Positions 17,745 through 28,400 are shown, counted from the first letter of the stretch. The stretch is DNA of 64,000 bases from Actimicrobium antarcticum (GCF_039536745.1 NZ_BAAAZE010000008.1:496001-560000); one strand, 5' to 3'. The notes: generated by a model from the letters alone, not told the origin. Made by a program: numbers and translations.

Positions 17745-18830
17745 TTATTCCTCGTCGATCCACTCCACGCGGTTACGGCCGCGCTCCTTGGCCCGGTAAA
17801 GTGCGGTGTCGGCACGCTCGATCAGTGCCGCCGCATCTTCACCCGACCTGAACTGTGCCACACCGATCGATAGCGAAATCGATTTTTGCGGCAACACGCC
17901 CTGCAAATCCAGGAAATGCGCATAGACCCGTAACCGCTCGGCATGCATGACAGCGCCTTTCAGGCTCGTGTTTGGTAACAGATGCATGAACTCGTCGCCA
18001 CCGTAGCGTCCGATCACATCGCTGTCACGGATACTGTCGAGCGCCACGCGCGCAAACTCGCGCAGGATGACATCACCGACCAGATGGCCATGCTTGTCGT
18101 TGATATCCTTGAAATGATCGACGTCAATCAGGCACAGGCAAAACGGAATCCCTTCGGAATTGGCCCGGGCAATGGCGGTATCGAGTTCGGTTTGCAACTG
18201 GCGGCGGTTGTACAAGCCGGTCAGTTCGTCACGGATGGCCTTTTCCTCGAATTGTTGCAGTTGTCGACGGGTCAATTTCAAGGTTGCTCGTAGCTGTCGA
18301 ATCCGTCCGCCTACCGACACCATCAGCGGCAACGTCAGTGCCACGACGATCCACTGCAGCAGGTCCAGCTTCAGGGCATCACCAAAACCTTCGCGATAAC
18401 TGCGCAACAGGATCATTGCCAGATACCCCGCAATGGTGCCTGCCGCGAGCACCGTCAGCGAAGACCGGCTAAGCCGAAACGTTCCGTATGAAAAGGCGAT
18501 CAGCAAGAACGGCCCAAGTACCAACTGCGCCGTGCGGTCCAGGTAAGCAACGCTGAGCATCGTGATCACGGAGGCGACCACCTGAGCAAACGTCAGACTG
18601 CGGTCATAAAAGTGCGTATTGAGTTGCAGCCGGAAGATAACGAAAAAGAACAGCATGAAAAACGTCAGCGTGCCCGCACCGACCAGAAATGCGACGGGAT
18701 TCACTTGATCTTGCTGGAAAAAAACGAATATGGTCGCCAGATAGAGCAACGACGCGATATTCGCTTGTGAGATTTTTTGCATCCTGGCCGATCCCGGGAG
18801 TGTGCGGCGCTTGGCGATATGGGAATGCAT
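17745..18830 (-). CDS. Membrane-anchored diguanylate cyclase
   Basis: This 361-residue protein has an N-terminal half with about six hydrophobic segments (roughly 23-190), a MASE-like membrane sensor, and a C-terminal GGDEF domain (DELTGLYNRRQLQ near 206-218). The active loop is a canonical GGDEF, preceded at five residues by RDSD, an RxxD inhibitory site for cyclic di-GMP, so it is expected to be active and product-inhibited. An internal ATG at 18782 (MQKISQ) is a possible start that removes a polar tail. It is convergent with mutY. The stimulus is unknown. Confidence 0.9.
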   Translation of the reverse strand: MHSHIAKRRTLPGSARMQKISQANIASLLYLATIFVFFQQDQVNPVAFLVGAGTLTFFMLFFFVIFRLQLNTHFYDRSLTFAQVVASVITMLSVAYLDRTAQLVLGPFLLIAFSYGTFRLSRSSLTVLAAGTIAGYLAMILLRSYREGFGDALKLDLLQWIVVALTLPLMVSVGGRIRQLRATLKLTRRQLQQFEEKAIRDELTGLYNRRQLQTELDTAIARANSEGIPFCLCLIDVDHFKDINDKHGHLVGDVILREFARVALDSIRDSDVIGRYGGDEFMHLLPNTSLKGAVMHAERLRVYAHFLDLQGVLPQKSISLSIGVAQFRSGEDAAALIERADTALYRAKERGRNRVEWIDEE

Positions 18831-19016
18831 GGATGAACGCGGTCGACGGTGAGCTGCCAGGATAGCCTGGCTTTTTCAGCCTGACGCAACCGTGGTGTGT
18901 CTACCCGTCAGCGGCTTTGCATTCGGCTAGTTTAATGCCTTAAAACAACAAATTTCTGACGAAAAGTTTGTGCATCTTCGGTATGGATCATGCCTTCCAC
19001 CTTGGCCTGGCAACGG

Positions 19017-19652
19017 TCAGGTCGTCAGGATCTGCTGTTGTTTCAGATAAGTCATGATGATCGCCAAACGTTGTGCAACATCGGCAGTTTCGAGTAGCGC
19101 CTGGCGCATCGGTAATGGCATCGGCAGAATCTCGCTCCACCGATTGGCAACCCAGCCCATGTCACCGAATCGCAATGGTGTGGCAAATGGGTAGTCTGTC
19201 GGATTGTCCTGGCCGACGCGTTGATCAAAGTCGTCAGTGATCGCTTTTAGCGCCGCCGCACACGCCGTCAGCATGGGGTCCGTTGTCACTAGCGTATCTT
19301 CCGCGAGGTAATCCACCAGCCCTTCCATGCGTCCATCTGCCAGCACGCGTGTTTCACGGATGCGAAAGCGCAAGCCACCCTGCGTGCGTATCATCAGCAG
19401 CCCGCCGGCTTCCATGTCCCAATGCACGATATTGGCGAGGCAGCCTACTGCTTCCGGTTGCGTCGTCGCACCCGTTTCCTTGCCGGTGCGAATAGCCACG
19501 ACGCCGAATGGTTTTTCGTTGCGCATGCACTCGCGCACCATGTCGACGTAACGTGTTTCAAATATCTTCAGTGGCAAGATGCCATCAGGGAAGAGCACAG
19601 TCTGCAGCGGGAACAGCGGCAACCAGTCGTTAGTATTATCGGATTCAGTCAT
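19017..19652 (-). CDS. LON N-terminal (substrate-binding) domain protein
   Basis: This 211-residue protein consists of a LON N-terminal PUA-like domain (LPLFPLQTVLFPDGILPLKIFE near 10-31, then RYVDMVRECM) and a helical tail; the AAA and protease domains of Lon are absent. Stand-alone LON-domain proteins are common in proteobacteria and of uncertain function. The frame is open from 19766, but the ATG at 19652 lies one base after the rapZ stop (TGACATG) and gives the normal N-terminus, so it is probably the last gene of ptsN-hprK-rapZ-LON. What it binds is not known. Confidence 0.87.
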   Translation of the reverse strand: MTESDNTNDWLPLFPLQTVLFPDGILPLKIFETRYVDMVRECMRNEKPFGVVAIRTGKETGATTQPEAVGCLANIVHWDMEAGGLLMIRTQGGLRFRIRETRVLADGRMEGLVDYLAEDTLVTTDPMLTACAAALKAITDDFDQRVGQDNPTDYPFATPLRFGDMGWVANRWSEILPMPLPMRQALLETADVAQRLAIIMTYLKQQQILTT

Positions 19653-19653
19653 G

Positions 19654-20517
19654 TCAGTCCAGTTCTCGGTGACGCAGCACCACACGTTCCGCACCCCGGA
19701 AGTACTGCGCCAGATGCTCGGCCATGTACACCGAGCGGTGCTGGCCGCCAGTACAGCCGATCGCAACGGTCAGGTAGCTGCGGTTATCTTGTTTGAAGGA
19801 AGGTAGCCACTTTTCGACAAAGTTGCGAATATCGGCTAGCAGCATGGCCGCATCGGGCTGGCCATCCAGAAACGCGATGACCGGCTGGTCGCGGCCATTC
19901 ATTGGCCGCAGTGCGATGTCGTAATACGGATTTGGCAGCACGCGTACGTCGAACACCATGTCGGCATCGAGAGGCACACCGTATTTGAAGGCAAACGATT
20001 CGAACAGCAGGGTTAGCGGCGTCTTGTCGGTTTCGACCAGGTCCCTGATCCAGCTGCGCAGTTTGTTGGCGGACAGTCCTGAGGTATCGATCACATGGCC
20101 GAGACCTTCGATCGTGACCAGCATTTCGCGTTCGTGCAGGATGCATTCGGTCAGGGTCGGTCGGTCGTTGGGCGACTGGTCAGGGCGCAGCCGATGCGAC
20201 AACGGATGGCTGCGGCGTGTTTCGGAGAAGCGTGCGATCAGGGATTCGGTCTTTGCACTCAGGAACAGGACCTTGACATCATGGCCCTCATCCTTGAGAC
20301 GGCGTATGTCGGCAGGTAATCCGCTGAGCGAGTCGGCGCTACGGGCATCCATGGCCACTGCCAGGTTTTCGCCATGATCCTGCATCCGCGTTGCCACCAG
20401 CGCGCGCAGCAACGAGGGCGGCAAATTGTCGACGCAAAAGAAACCGGCATCTTCGAGAGCGTTAAGCCCGACCGATTTGCCGGAGCCGGAGATACCTGTA
20501 ATCAGAATAATGCGCAT
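19654..20517 (-). CDS. rapZ: RNase adapter/nucleotide-binding protein RapZ
   Basis: RapZ (YvcJ family) is a P-loop protein; in enterobacteria it binds sRNAs that control glucosamine-6-phosphate synthase and delivers them to RNase E. The 287-residue protein starts MRIILITGISGSGKS, with the Walker A motif GISGSGKS at 8-15, FCVDNLPP near 27, and ends with the conserved AIGCTGGQHRSVYMAE. The frame is open to 20565, but the ATG at 20517 matches the family start. It lies downstream of hprK as in most proteobacteria. Whether the GlmY/GlmZ system exists in this lineage is doubtful, so the target may differ. Confidence 0.95.
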   Translation of the reverse strand: MRIILITGISGSGKSVGLNALEDAGFFCVDNLPPSLLRALVATRMQDHGENLAVAMDARSADSLSGLPADIRRLKDEGHDVKVLFLSAKTESLIARFSETRRSHPLSHRLRPDQSPNDRPTLTECILHEREMLVTIEGLGHVIDTSGLSANKLRSWIRDLVETDKTPLTLLFESFAFKYGVPLDADMVFDVRVLPNPYYDIALRPMNGRDQPVIAFLDGQPDAAMLLADIRNFVEKWLPSFKQDNRSYLTVAIGCTGGQHRSVYMAEHLAQYFRGAERVVLRHRELD

Positions 20518-20592
20518 AGGCGACGATAATACCGCAAGCCTTGTATCAGAGTGCGCCATCGCCACTGCGCCAACGTGCCACGCCGCCCGCGA

Positions 20593-21531
20593 TCAATCGC
20601 TGTCCATCGCCTTTTGCTGGCGCACCATGAATTCGCGCAGGGTGTCGATGCCGCGTAGTTGCAAAATGGTGTTGCGCACCGCAGCTTCCAGCAAGACCGC
20701 CAGGTTGCGACCGGCCTCGACGGGGATCACGACTTTGCGGATGGGCAAGCCCAGCACTTCTTCGTGCTGGGCATTCAGCGGCAAGCGTTCGTAATTTTCT
20801 TCCAGCGTGCTGCGCCGGACCAGATGCACGATCAGTTTCAGGCGCATTTTCCGGCGTACGGCGGTTTCGCCAAAAATGGCTTTGATGTCGAGCAAGCCAA
20901 GTCCCCGGACTTCCAGCAAATTCTGCAGCAAGGTCGGGCAGCGTCCTTCGATCATGTTGGGTGCAATACGGGCGAATTCCACCGCATCATCGGCCACCAG
21001 ACCGTGCGAGCGCGAGATCAGCTCCAGCCCGAGTTCGCTCTTGCCCAGACCCGATTCGCCGGTGATCAGCACGCCCACACCGAGCACATCCATGAACACA
21101 CCATGCATCGTCAGATGCTGCGCGAGTTTCTTGGACAGATACACGCGCAGATAGTCGATCACCTGTGCTGCGGCCAGCGGCGTGGAAAACAACGGGATGT
21201 TGCGTTCGTCGCAGACTTCCATGATTTCGGGAGGGGTGTCCAGGCCTTGCGCAATGATGAAGGCCGGCGGTTCACCAGCGACCAGTTCGCCGGTCTGGTA
21301 GCGCCGCGATTCGGGTGACAGGCGCTGGTAGTACTCGGTTTCCTGGTGGCCAAATACTTGTATTCGGCCCGGATGGATCAGGTTCAGGTGACCAACCTGG
21401 TCGGCTGCCGACGCGGCATCGCCGGATATCAGGCGCTCACCGCCGGAAAACCCGCCAAACCAGCCCAACTCAAGGGTTTCACGATTTTCATCGTAGATTT
21501 GCTGGATCGTCAGCGGTGTGAGGGTCGGCAT
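20593..21531 (-). CDS. hprK: HPr kinase/phosphorylase HprK
   Basis: HprK phosphorylates and dephosphorylates a Ser of HPr-like proteins. The 312-residue protein has the N-terminal MurF-like domain (about 1-130) and the C-terminal kinase domain with the Walker A motif GESGLGKSE near 158-166, the capping VADDAVE region and the HprK signature LEVRGLGLLDIKAIFG near 207-222. It lies between ptsN and rapZ, as expected for the regulatory nitrogen PTS of proteobacteria, where its partner is an NPr/HPr-like protein encoded elsewhere. No sugar-PTS permease is in the window. Confidence 0.97.
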   Translation of the reverse strand: MPTLTPLTIQQIYDENRETLELGWFGGFSGGERLISGDAASAADQVGHLNLIHPGRIQVFGHQETEYYQRLSPESRRYQTGELVAGEPPAFIIAQGLDTPPEIMEVCDERNIPLFSTPLAAAQVIDYLRVYLSKKLAQHLTMHGVFMDVLGVGVLITGESGLGKSELGLELISRSHGLVADDAVEFARIAPNMIEGRCPTLLQNLLEVRGLGLLDIKAIFGETAVRRKMRLKLIVHLVRRSTLEENYERLPLNAQHEEVLGLPIRKVVIPVEAGRNLAVLLEAAVRNTILQLRGIDTLREFMVRQQKAMDSD

Positions 21532-21536
21532 CGCGG

Positions 21537-22007
21537 TTAGCTGTCTTGCAAGCTGCTTTGCCAGGCAATCAGGCGGGCATGAACAGACAGCGGATCAGGG
21601 TCGGTGGCCAGTATCTGGCGGAAGGCATCATCCGAAAACATTTCGGCGATTTCGGACAGGATTTCGAGGTGTTGTTGTGTGACATGGTCCGGGATCAGCA
21701 AAAAGATCAGCAGGCTGACCGGTTGGCCGTCCGGTGACTCGAAAGGAATCGGTTCGCTCAGGCGGACAAATGCTGCCAGCGGCACTTTCAATCCCTTGAT
21801 GCGACCGTGTGGAACGGCAACGCCGTGTCCCAGCCCAGTCGAGCCGAGTCGTTCACGTGCAAACAAGTTTTCGGATACCGTCGAGCGGGCAATGCTGCAA
21901 TTGTTCTCGAAAATCAGGCCAGCCTGTTCAAAGGCCCGTTTTTTACTGGAGACTTCAAGCCCGAGCACGACATTGTCGGGGGAGAGGATTTTGGCAAGGT
22001 TCGTCAT
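21537..22007 (-). CDS. ptsN: PTS IIA-like nitrogen-regulatory protein PtsN (EIIA-Ntr)
   Basis: PtsN is the terminal phosphoacceptor of the nitrogen PTS and regulates potassium uptake and other targets by protein-protein contact. The 156-residue protein shows the EIIA domain with the phosphorylated His in GHGVAVPHGR near 71-80 and IFLLIPD near 107. A GTG at 22034 extends the frame by nine residues; I chose the ATG at 22007 because MTNLAKILSPDNV is the common start. It leads ptsN-hprK-rapZ. Its usual upstream neighbours, rpoN and hpf, are not present; queF and ilvA lie there instead. Confidence 0.94.
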   Translation of the reverse strand: MTNLAKILSPDNVVLGLEVSSKKRAFEQAGLIFENNCSIARSTVSENLFARERLGSTGLGHGVAVPHGRIKGLKVPLAAFVRLSEPIPFESPDGQPVSLLIFLLIPDHVTQQHLEILSEIAEMFSDDAFRQILATDPDPLSVHARLIAWQSSLQDS

Positions 22008-22188
22008 GTCTCGGATGTCAATATAGCGTCGCACGATAAGTGAATTCGGGCGGATTATAGACTTGTTTTCTATTTCTCAAAGGTCATAAAACGTTTCGTC
22101 GGCCCTCAGATCGTGCTGAAGTCCACCGAATCAATACTACGTCTGCACGTTGGGTCCGTAACTATCTTTCACGTCAATTTGCTCGCGA

Positions 22189-23052
22189 TCACTGCCTTGC
22201 GTTGCGCAGATTCGACGGCGCCCTTCCGGTGCTGAAATTGCTACGCCACGGATTGATATCCAGCCCGCCGCGCCGCGTGTACCGTCCATAGACAGCCAGT
22301 TTCTGCGGCCGGCACTGACGCAGGATGTCCATGAAAATCCGCTCGACGCATTGCTCATGGAATTCATTGTGTTCCCGGAAACCAATCAGGTAACGCAGCA
22401 GTCGTTCCTGATCGATGGCCGCGCCGATGTACTTGATCTGCACGCTGCCCCAATCGGGCTGACCGGTGACCAGACAATTCGACTTCAGCAAATGCGACAC
22501 CAGTGTTTCTTCGACCGCCGGTTCATGCTGCGCGGCGCGCAGCAGGGCCGAATCGGGCGTGTACGTATCGACCTCGATATCCAGACGATCCAGCAAGATG
22601 CCGTCGAGTTCGCCAAAACGCAGCGTGCCGAACTGGTCCGGCAGTGCCAGTGTCAGCTGGACCGGTGCACCGAAGCCGTTGGACAGATCGGTGCGCAACC
22701 GCTCCAGCAGCGCCTCCGTGCCCTCCAATCGGGTCTGGTTGAAACTGTTCAGATACAGTTTCAGTGACTTCGATTCAATGATGTTCGGTGAATCTGCCGG
22801 CACCGTGATGGTGGCAATCGCGATCTGCGGTTTGCCGCGCAGGTTCAGCCACGACAGTTCGTAGGCGTTCCAGATATCGATGCCGAAGAATGGCAGCGTG
22901 CTGCCGGTCACGAGGCCAAGTTCGTTGCGCTTGTCCTGACGCGCGATCGAAAACAGCAGCGAGGCATCGTAGTGCGACTGGTAAGTCGCCGGTTTGCCGA
23001 GCAGCGACGCTTCTGGCGCGCCGGTTGGTGGCGTCGTGATCGTCATCTGCAT
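22189..23052 (-). CDS. queF: NADPH-dependent 7-cyano-7-deazaguanine reductase QueF
   Basis: QueF reduces preQ0 to preQ1 for queuosine tRNA modification. The 287-residue protein is the long, bimodular type: an N-terminal tunnelling-fold half with the substrate/NADPH segment ESKSLKLYLNSFNQTR (about 92-107), and a C-terminal half with the catalytic Cys in SNCLVTGQPDWG and the following Asp. FHEQCVERIF is the late conserved segment. The ATG at 23052 overlaps the ilvA stop by one base (TGATG), giving likely coupling to ilvA; a TTG three bases upstream is less likely. Why an amino-acid gene and a tRNA-modification gene are coupled is not obvious. Confidence 0.95.
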   Translation of the reverse strand: MQMTITTPPTGAPEASLLGKPATYQSHYDASLLFSIARQDKRNELGLVTGSTLPFFGIDIWNAYELSWLNLRGKPQIAIATITVPADSPNIIESKSLKLYLNSFNQTRLEGTEALLERLRTDLSNGFGAPVQLTLALPDQFGTLRFGELDGILLDRLDIEVDTYTPDSALLRAAQHEPAVEETLVSHLLKSNCLVTGQPDWGSVQIKYIGAAIDQERLLRYLIGFREHNEFHEQCVERIFMDILRQCRPQKLAVYGRYTRRGGLDINPWRSNFSTGRAPSNLRNARQ

Positions 23053-24578
23053 CAACCCAAAAACAATTTATAGACCGGATTCGCGCTCTCGTCCTGAAAG
23101 CGGTACCCCAGCGTGGCCAGGAAGTCGCGGAAGGCTTTCATTTCTTTTTTCGGCACTTGGAGGCCAACCAGAATACGGCCGACATCGCCGCCCTGATTAC
23201 GGTAGTGGAACAGGCTGATGTTCCAGTTCGGTGCCATGCTATCGAGGAAGCGCATCAGCGCACCCGGCCGCTCCGGAAATTCAAAGCGATACAGCAATTC
23301 ATCCTGTGCCAGCGCGCTCTTGCCGCCCACCTGGTGGCGGATATGCAGCTTGGCCAATTCGTCGTGGCTCAGATCGAGAGTCTTGAAACCGTATTTCTCG
23401 AACTGCGCGGCGATCTTTGCCGATTCGTCGCGATTGGCGATCTGCAAGCCGACAAACACATGCGCGGCAGCCTCGTCGCTGATGCGGTAATTGAATTCGG
23501 TGACATTGCGTGGTCCGACCAGTTCGCAGAAGCGCCGGAAGCTGCCGCGTTCTTCCGGGATCGTGACGGCGAACACGGCTTCGCGGGATTCACCGACTTC
23601 GGCGCGCTCGGCCACGAAGCGCAAGCGGTCGAAATTCATGTTCGCGCCGCACGCGATGGTCACCAGCGTTTCATTCTTGAGCGGCTTTTTGGTTTTCAGT
23701 GAACGCTCGATGTAGGCCTTGGCGCCCGCTATCGACAGAGCGCCGGCCGGTTCAAGAATACTGCGCGTGTCCTGGAAGACATCCTTGATCGCCGCGCAAA
23801 CCGCATCGGTATCGACCAGGATGATTTCGTCGACCAGCATCCGGGCAATGCGGAAGGTCTCTTCGCCGACCAGCTTCACGGCGGTGCCATCGGAAAACAG
23901 CCCGACATCCGGCAGCGTGACGCGCTTGCCCGCCTTGATGCTGCGATCCATCGCATCCGAATCGGTGGTCTGCACGCCGATGATCCTGATGTCGGGCCGC
24001 ACTGCCTTGACGTACGCGGCGATGCCGGCAATCAGCCCGCCGCCACCGATGGCCACGAAAATCGCATGGATCGGGCCTGAATGCTGGCGCAGGATTTCCA
24101 TGCCGATGGTGCCCTGGCCGGCGATGACGTCGGGATCGTCGAACGGATGGACAAAAGTCAGCTTGAGTTTTTTGGTCAGCGTCATCGCATGGTCGTAGGC
24201 ATCGGTATACGAATCACCGAACAGGACGACTTCGCCGCCACGGCCCTTGACCGCGTCGATCTTGACCTGCGGTGTGGTGGTCGGCATCACGATGACGGCA
24301 CGGCAACCGAGTCGCGTTGCGCTCAAGGCGACGCCTTGTGCATGGTTGCCGGCCGACGCGCAAATCACGCCGCGCTTCATTTGTGCCGGCGGCAGGTTCG
24401 CCATCTTGTTGTAAGCGCCGCGCAGCTTGAAGCTGAAGACACTCTGCATATCCTCGCGCTTGAAATAAATGCGGTTGCCGACGCGTTGCGACAGGCTGGG
24501 CGCAAATTCGAGCGGGGTTTCAACCGCCACGTCGTAGACGCGCGCGGTAAGGATTTTTTGCAGGTAGTCGATGGTCAT
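23052..24578 (-). CDS. ilvA: Threonine dehydratase, biosynthetic (IlvA)
   Basis: IlvA deaminates threonine to 2-oxobutanoate, the first committed step of isoleucine synthesis. The 508-residue length fits the biosynthetic type with an N-terminal PLP catalytic domain and a C-terminal pair of ACT-like regulatory domains. The PLP lysine is in SVFSFKLRGAYNK near 47-59, the phosphate-binding loop is IGGGGLIAG near 182-190, and the two ACT-like repeats begin at VFAVTIPEERGSF and YRFEFPERPGAL. Isoleucine feedback through these domains is expected from the family. It is followed directly by queF. Confidence 0.96.
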   Translation of the reverse strand: MTIDYLQKILTARVYDVAVETPLEFAPSLSQRVGNRIYFKREDMQSVFSFKLRGAYNKMANLPPAQMKRGVICASAGNHAQGVALSATRLGCRAVIVMPTTTPQVKIDAVKGRGGEVVLFGDSYTDAYDHAMTLTKKLKLTFVHPFDDPDVIAGQGTIGMEILRQHSGPIHAIFVAIGGGGLIAGIAAYVKAVRPDIRIIGVQTTDSDAMDRSIKAGKRVTLPDVGLFSDGTAVKLVGEETFRIARMLVDEIILVDTDAVCAAIKDVFQDTRSILEPAGALSIAGAKAYIERSLKTKKPLKNETLVTIACGANMNFDRLRFVAERAEVGESREAVFAVTIPEERGSFRRFCELVGPRNVTEFNYRISDEAAAHVFVGLQIANRDESAKIAAQFEKYGFKTLDLSHDELAKLHIRHQVGGKSALAQDELLYRFEFPERPGALMRFLDSMAPNWNISLFHYRNQGGDVGRILVGLQVPKKEMKAFRDFLATLGYRFQDESANPVYKLFLG

Positions 24579-24800
24579 GGGGTCGCTGTCTGGAAATGCT
24601 CTGCAAAGTGATCAGTCGATCCGGGCGGCTGGCTGGCCTGCAGGAATTCGGATCACGAATGCAAAAGGGGAGTATGCGTCGGGACGACATTATAATGGAG
24701 TGCCCCTTCGACCCCCCGATGTTGATCGCCGGTAGTTCGCCAATAAAACAGAAAGGCTAGTCTTGAATCAGGAACTGCCCTCGTCCTTTCATTTTTTTGC

Positions 24801-25289
24801 ATGATCGAAGCCTTCACGCTCTGGCTGCTCAGTATCCTCGCTGCACCGGAGGTGGGACTGACATCGGTCTTTCTGGTCAGCTTCATTTCTGCGACCCTGC
24901 TGCCACTGGGGTCGGAACCCACCGTGTTTGCCGTGATCAAGGCCAATCAGTCATTGTTCTGGCCGGTGCTTCTGGTGGCGACAACCGGCAACACGCTCGG
25001 TGGCATCGTCGATTACTGGATGGGTTACGGTGCAAAAAAAGCCCTCGCACCCCAGCAATACGGTCGCTGGATGCGCTGGGTCCAGTATTTTGGTCCGAAA
25101 ACCATGTTGCTCAGCTGGTTGCCTGTCGTCGGTGATCCGCTGTGCACGCTGGGCGGATGGGCAAGGTTGCCGTTCTGGCCGTGCGTGTTCTATATGGCGA
25201 TCGGCAAATTCAGTCGGTATCTGGCCGCCACGACATTGCTGATGTTCGTGCCGGATGACTGGTGGCGTCAGATCGGCAACTGGTTTTGA
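24801..25289 (+). CDS. yqaA: YqaA family (DedA/SNARE-associated) membrane protein
   Basis: This small 162-residue inner-membrane protein has about four hydrophobic segments. The second carries SFISATLLPLGSEPTVFAVI (about 27-46), and GNTLGGIVDYWMGYG near 63-77 is the diagnostic loop of the YqaA/DedA superfamily. SWLPVVGDPLCTLGGWARLPFW near 104-125 is the second conserved loop. DedA relatives act as lipid (undecaprenyl phosphate or phospholipid) transporters, but the YqaA branch has no settled function. Its start is the ATG immediately after a T-rich stretch. It is divergent from ilvA, with 222 bp of spacer that holds a TATAAT at 24691-24696. Confidence 0.86.
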   Translation: MIEAFTLWLLSILAAPEVGLTSVFLVSFISATLLPLGSEPTVFAVIKANQSLFWPVLLVATTGNTLGGIVDYWMGYGAKKALAPQQYGRWMRWVQYFGPKTMLLSWLPVVGDPLCTLGGWARLPFWPCVFYMAIGKFSRYLAATTLLMFVPDDWWRQIGNWF

Positions 25290-25432
25290 TGCTTTCAGTT
25301 AATTTTTTCAGTCAATGCATTTTAGTAATTTTTTAGACCGGTTTCCTTTCCTTGTTGGCTGTAAGGCTGTTCCGTTCTGGTCCGGCCCAATACGCTAAAA
25401 TGCTTTTTTTAGAATCACGCAGGACATCATCG

Positions 25433-28400
25433 ATGAACGCCCCGGCACATATTCAGTCCTTACTCGCAGACGGCGGTCACGCCGCAGCGCCATCGCGCTT
25501 GCGTGAAATTCCCTACAATTACACCTCTTTTTCTGATCGCGAGATCGTCATCCGCCTGCTCGGCGAAGAGTCCTGGCATCTGCTCGATGAACTGCGCGGC
25601 GCCCGCCAGACCGGTCGCTCGGCGCGCATGTTGTACGAAGTGCTGGGAGATATCTGGGTGGTCCGGCGCAATCCGTACCTGCAGGACGACATGCTCGACA
25701 ATCCGAAGCGGCGTCAGGCATTGATCGACGCACTCAATCACCGTCTGGGCGAAATCGACAAGCGCCGCATCACCACCGATCTGGCCGAAGTCGGCGACGC
25801 CGCAGCGATGCGCCGCAGCGCCAGCGTCGAAGCGTTATTGCGTGCAGCACGCAAGACCGTAGCAGATTTTGGTGACGAATTCCGCCGCACCTACGATTTG
25901 CGCAAGCGTACCAACAAGGTCCTGGCGCGCTACACCCAGAAAGACAACATCAAGTTCGACGGCTTGTCGCGCGTCTCGCATGTCACCGACGCCACCGACT
26001 GGCGGGTCGAATATCCGTTCGTGGTGCTCACGCCAGACTCCGAAAACGAGATGGCCGGCCTCGTAAAAGGCTGCATCGAACTTGGACTGACCATCATCCC
26101 GCGCGGCGGCGGCACCGGTTACACCGGCGGTGCAATTCCGCTGACGCCGTTGTCGGCCGTAATCAATACCGAAAAACTCGAACAGCTAGGCGCCGTCGAA
26201 ATGACGCGGCTGCCCGGTGTCGAGCGCGATTATGCAACCATTTATTCCGGCGCAGGCGTGGTGACCAAGCGCGTCTCTGACGCCGCTGAAAAAGCCGGTT
26301 TCGTGTTCGCCGTCGATCCGACCTCGGCCGAAGCATCCTGTATCGGCGGCAATGTCGCCATGAACGCGGGTGGCAAAAAAGCCGTCCTGTGGGGCACCGC
26401 GCTGGACAATCTCGCCAGCTGGAAGATGGTTGATCCGAATGGCGACTGGCTCGAAGTCACCCGCATCGGCCACAACCTGAGCAAAATCCACGATGCACCG
26501 ATGGCGACGTTCGAACTGGTCTGGACCCATCCTGCCGAATACGGCGTGGTCAATCCGCCGTTCAAGACCGAAACCCTGAACATCCCCGGCCGCTCGTTCC
26601 GCAAGGAAGGCCTCGGCAAGGACGTGACCGACAAATTCCTGTCCGGCCTGCCGGGTATCCAGAAAGAAGGTTGCGACGGCCTGATCACGTCGGCGCGCTG
26701 GATTCTGCACAAGATGCCGAAGCACACGCGCACCATCTGCCTGGAATTTTTTGGCCAGGCGCGCGAAGCGATTCCATCGATTGTCGAAATCAAGGATTAC
26801 CTCGACGGTGAAACCCGCAAGGGCGGAGCGATCCTGGCCGGCCTCGAACATCTGGACGAGCGTTATTTGCGCGCCGTCGGCTACGCCACCAAATCCAAGC
26901 GCGGCGTGCTGCCGAAAATGGTGCTGTTCGGCGACATCGTCGGCGACGATGATGTCGCCGTCGCGCAGGCGGCTTCGGAAGTCGTGCGCATGGCCAACAA
27001 GCATGTCGGCGAAGGATTTGTCGCGGTCAGTCCGGAAGCCCGCAAGAAATTCTGGCTCGACCGTGCCCGCACCGCCGCGATTGCCCGCCATACCAACGCC
27101 TTCAAGATCAACGAAGACGTCGTGATTCCGCTGAACCGGATGGGCGAATACACCGACGGCATCGAGCGTATCAACATCGAACTGTCGATCAAGAACAAGT
27201 TGCAGCTGGTTACGGCACTCAGCGAATTTTTCAGCAAGGGCAACCTGCCACTGGGCAAGAACGAAGACGCCGACGGCGACGACATTCCGGCCGCAGAAAT
27301 GCTGGAAGACCGCGTCACGCAAGCGCAAGCACTGCTCGATGTGACCCATGCACGCTGGACCTATGTGCTGGCCAACCTCGATCTGCCGCTGGCCGATGCC
27401 AGAACGGAACTGGTCGCGCTCGGCATGCACAAGCTGGCCGCAAGCTTCGATGCACGTCTGCTGCAGCAACCCGATGCGACCGTCTTCGATGTGGCGCAGG
27501 ACCGCACCATCCGTATTTCCTGGAAAACCGAAGTGCGCGCCCCATTGCGCCTGGCTTTCAGCGGCGCGGCCTTCAAGCCGATTCTCGACGAGTGCACTGC
27601 CATTCACAAACGCATCCTGCGTGGCCGTGTTTTTGTGGCGCTGCACATGCATGCGGGTGATGGCAATGTGCATACCAATTTGCCGGTCAATTCCGATGAT
27701 TACGACATGTTGCAGGACGCCCACGCGGCGGTGGCACGCATCATGATTCTGGCGCGTTCGCTGGATGGCGTGATTTCAGGCGAGCACGGTATCGGCATCA
27801 CCAAGCTGCAGTTTCTGACCAACGACGAGATCAAGGACTTCCGCGCCTACAAGATGCGCGTCGATCCGGAGGGGCGCTTCAACAAGGGCAAGATGATGGA
27901 CATGCCGGGTCTGGAAGCCGACCTGCGCAATGCCTACACGCCATCGTTCGGCCTGATGGGCCATGAGTCGCTGATCATGCAGCAAAGCGATATCGGCGCG
28001 ATTGCGACCAGCATCAAGGATTGCCTGCGTTGCGGAAAATGCAAACCGGTCTGCGCGACGCATGTGCCGCGTGCCAACCTGCTGTATTCGCCACGCAATA
28101 AAATTCTCGCCACGTCGCTGTTGGTCGAAGCCTTTTTGTACGAAGAGCAGACCCGGCGCGGGATTTCGATCAAGCACTGGGAAGAGTTCGAGGATGTCGC
28201 CGACCATTGCACGGTCTGCCACAAGTGCCTGACGCCTTGCCCGGTCGATATCGACTTCGGTGAAGTGTCGATGAACATGCGCAACCTGCTGCGCAAGATG
28301 GACAAGAAATCCTTCAATCCGGGTACTGCCGCATCGATGTTCTTTCTCAATGCGACCGATCCTGCGACCATCAACGCGACTCGCCAGGTCATGATCGGCT

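Noticed and set aside
24691..24696. TATAAT between ilvA and yqaA as a firm promoter
   Set aside because: The hexamer is perfect, but no acceptable -35 lies 16-18 bases upstream and the distance to yqaA is over 100 bases, so I did not list it as a promoter.
26186..27724. 512-codon minus-strand frame opposite the FAD oxidoreductase
   Set aside because: Antisense shadow of a strongly supported gene; composition resembles the reverse reading of its codons and no domain is recognisable.
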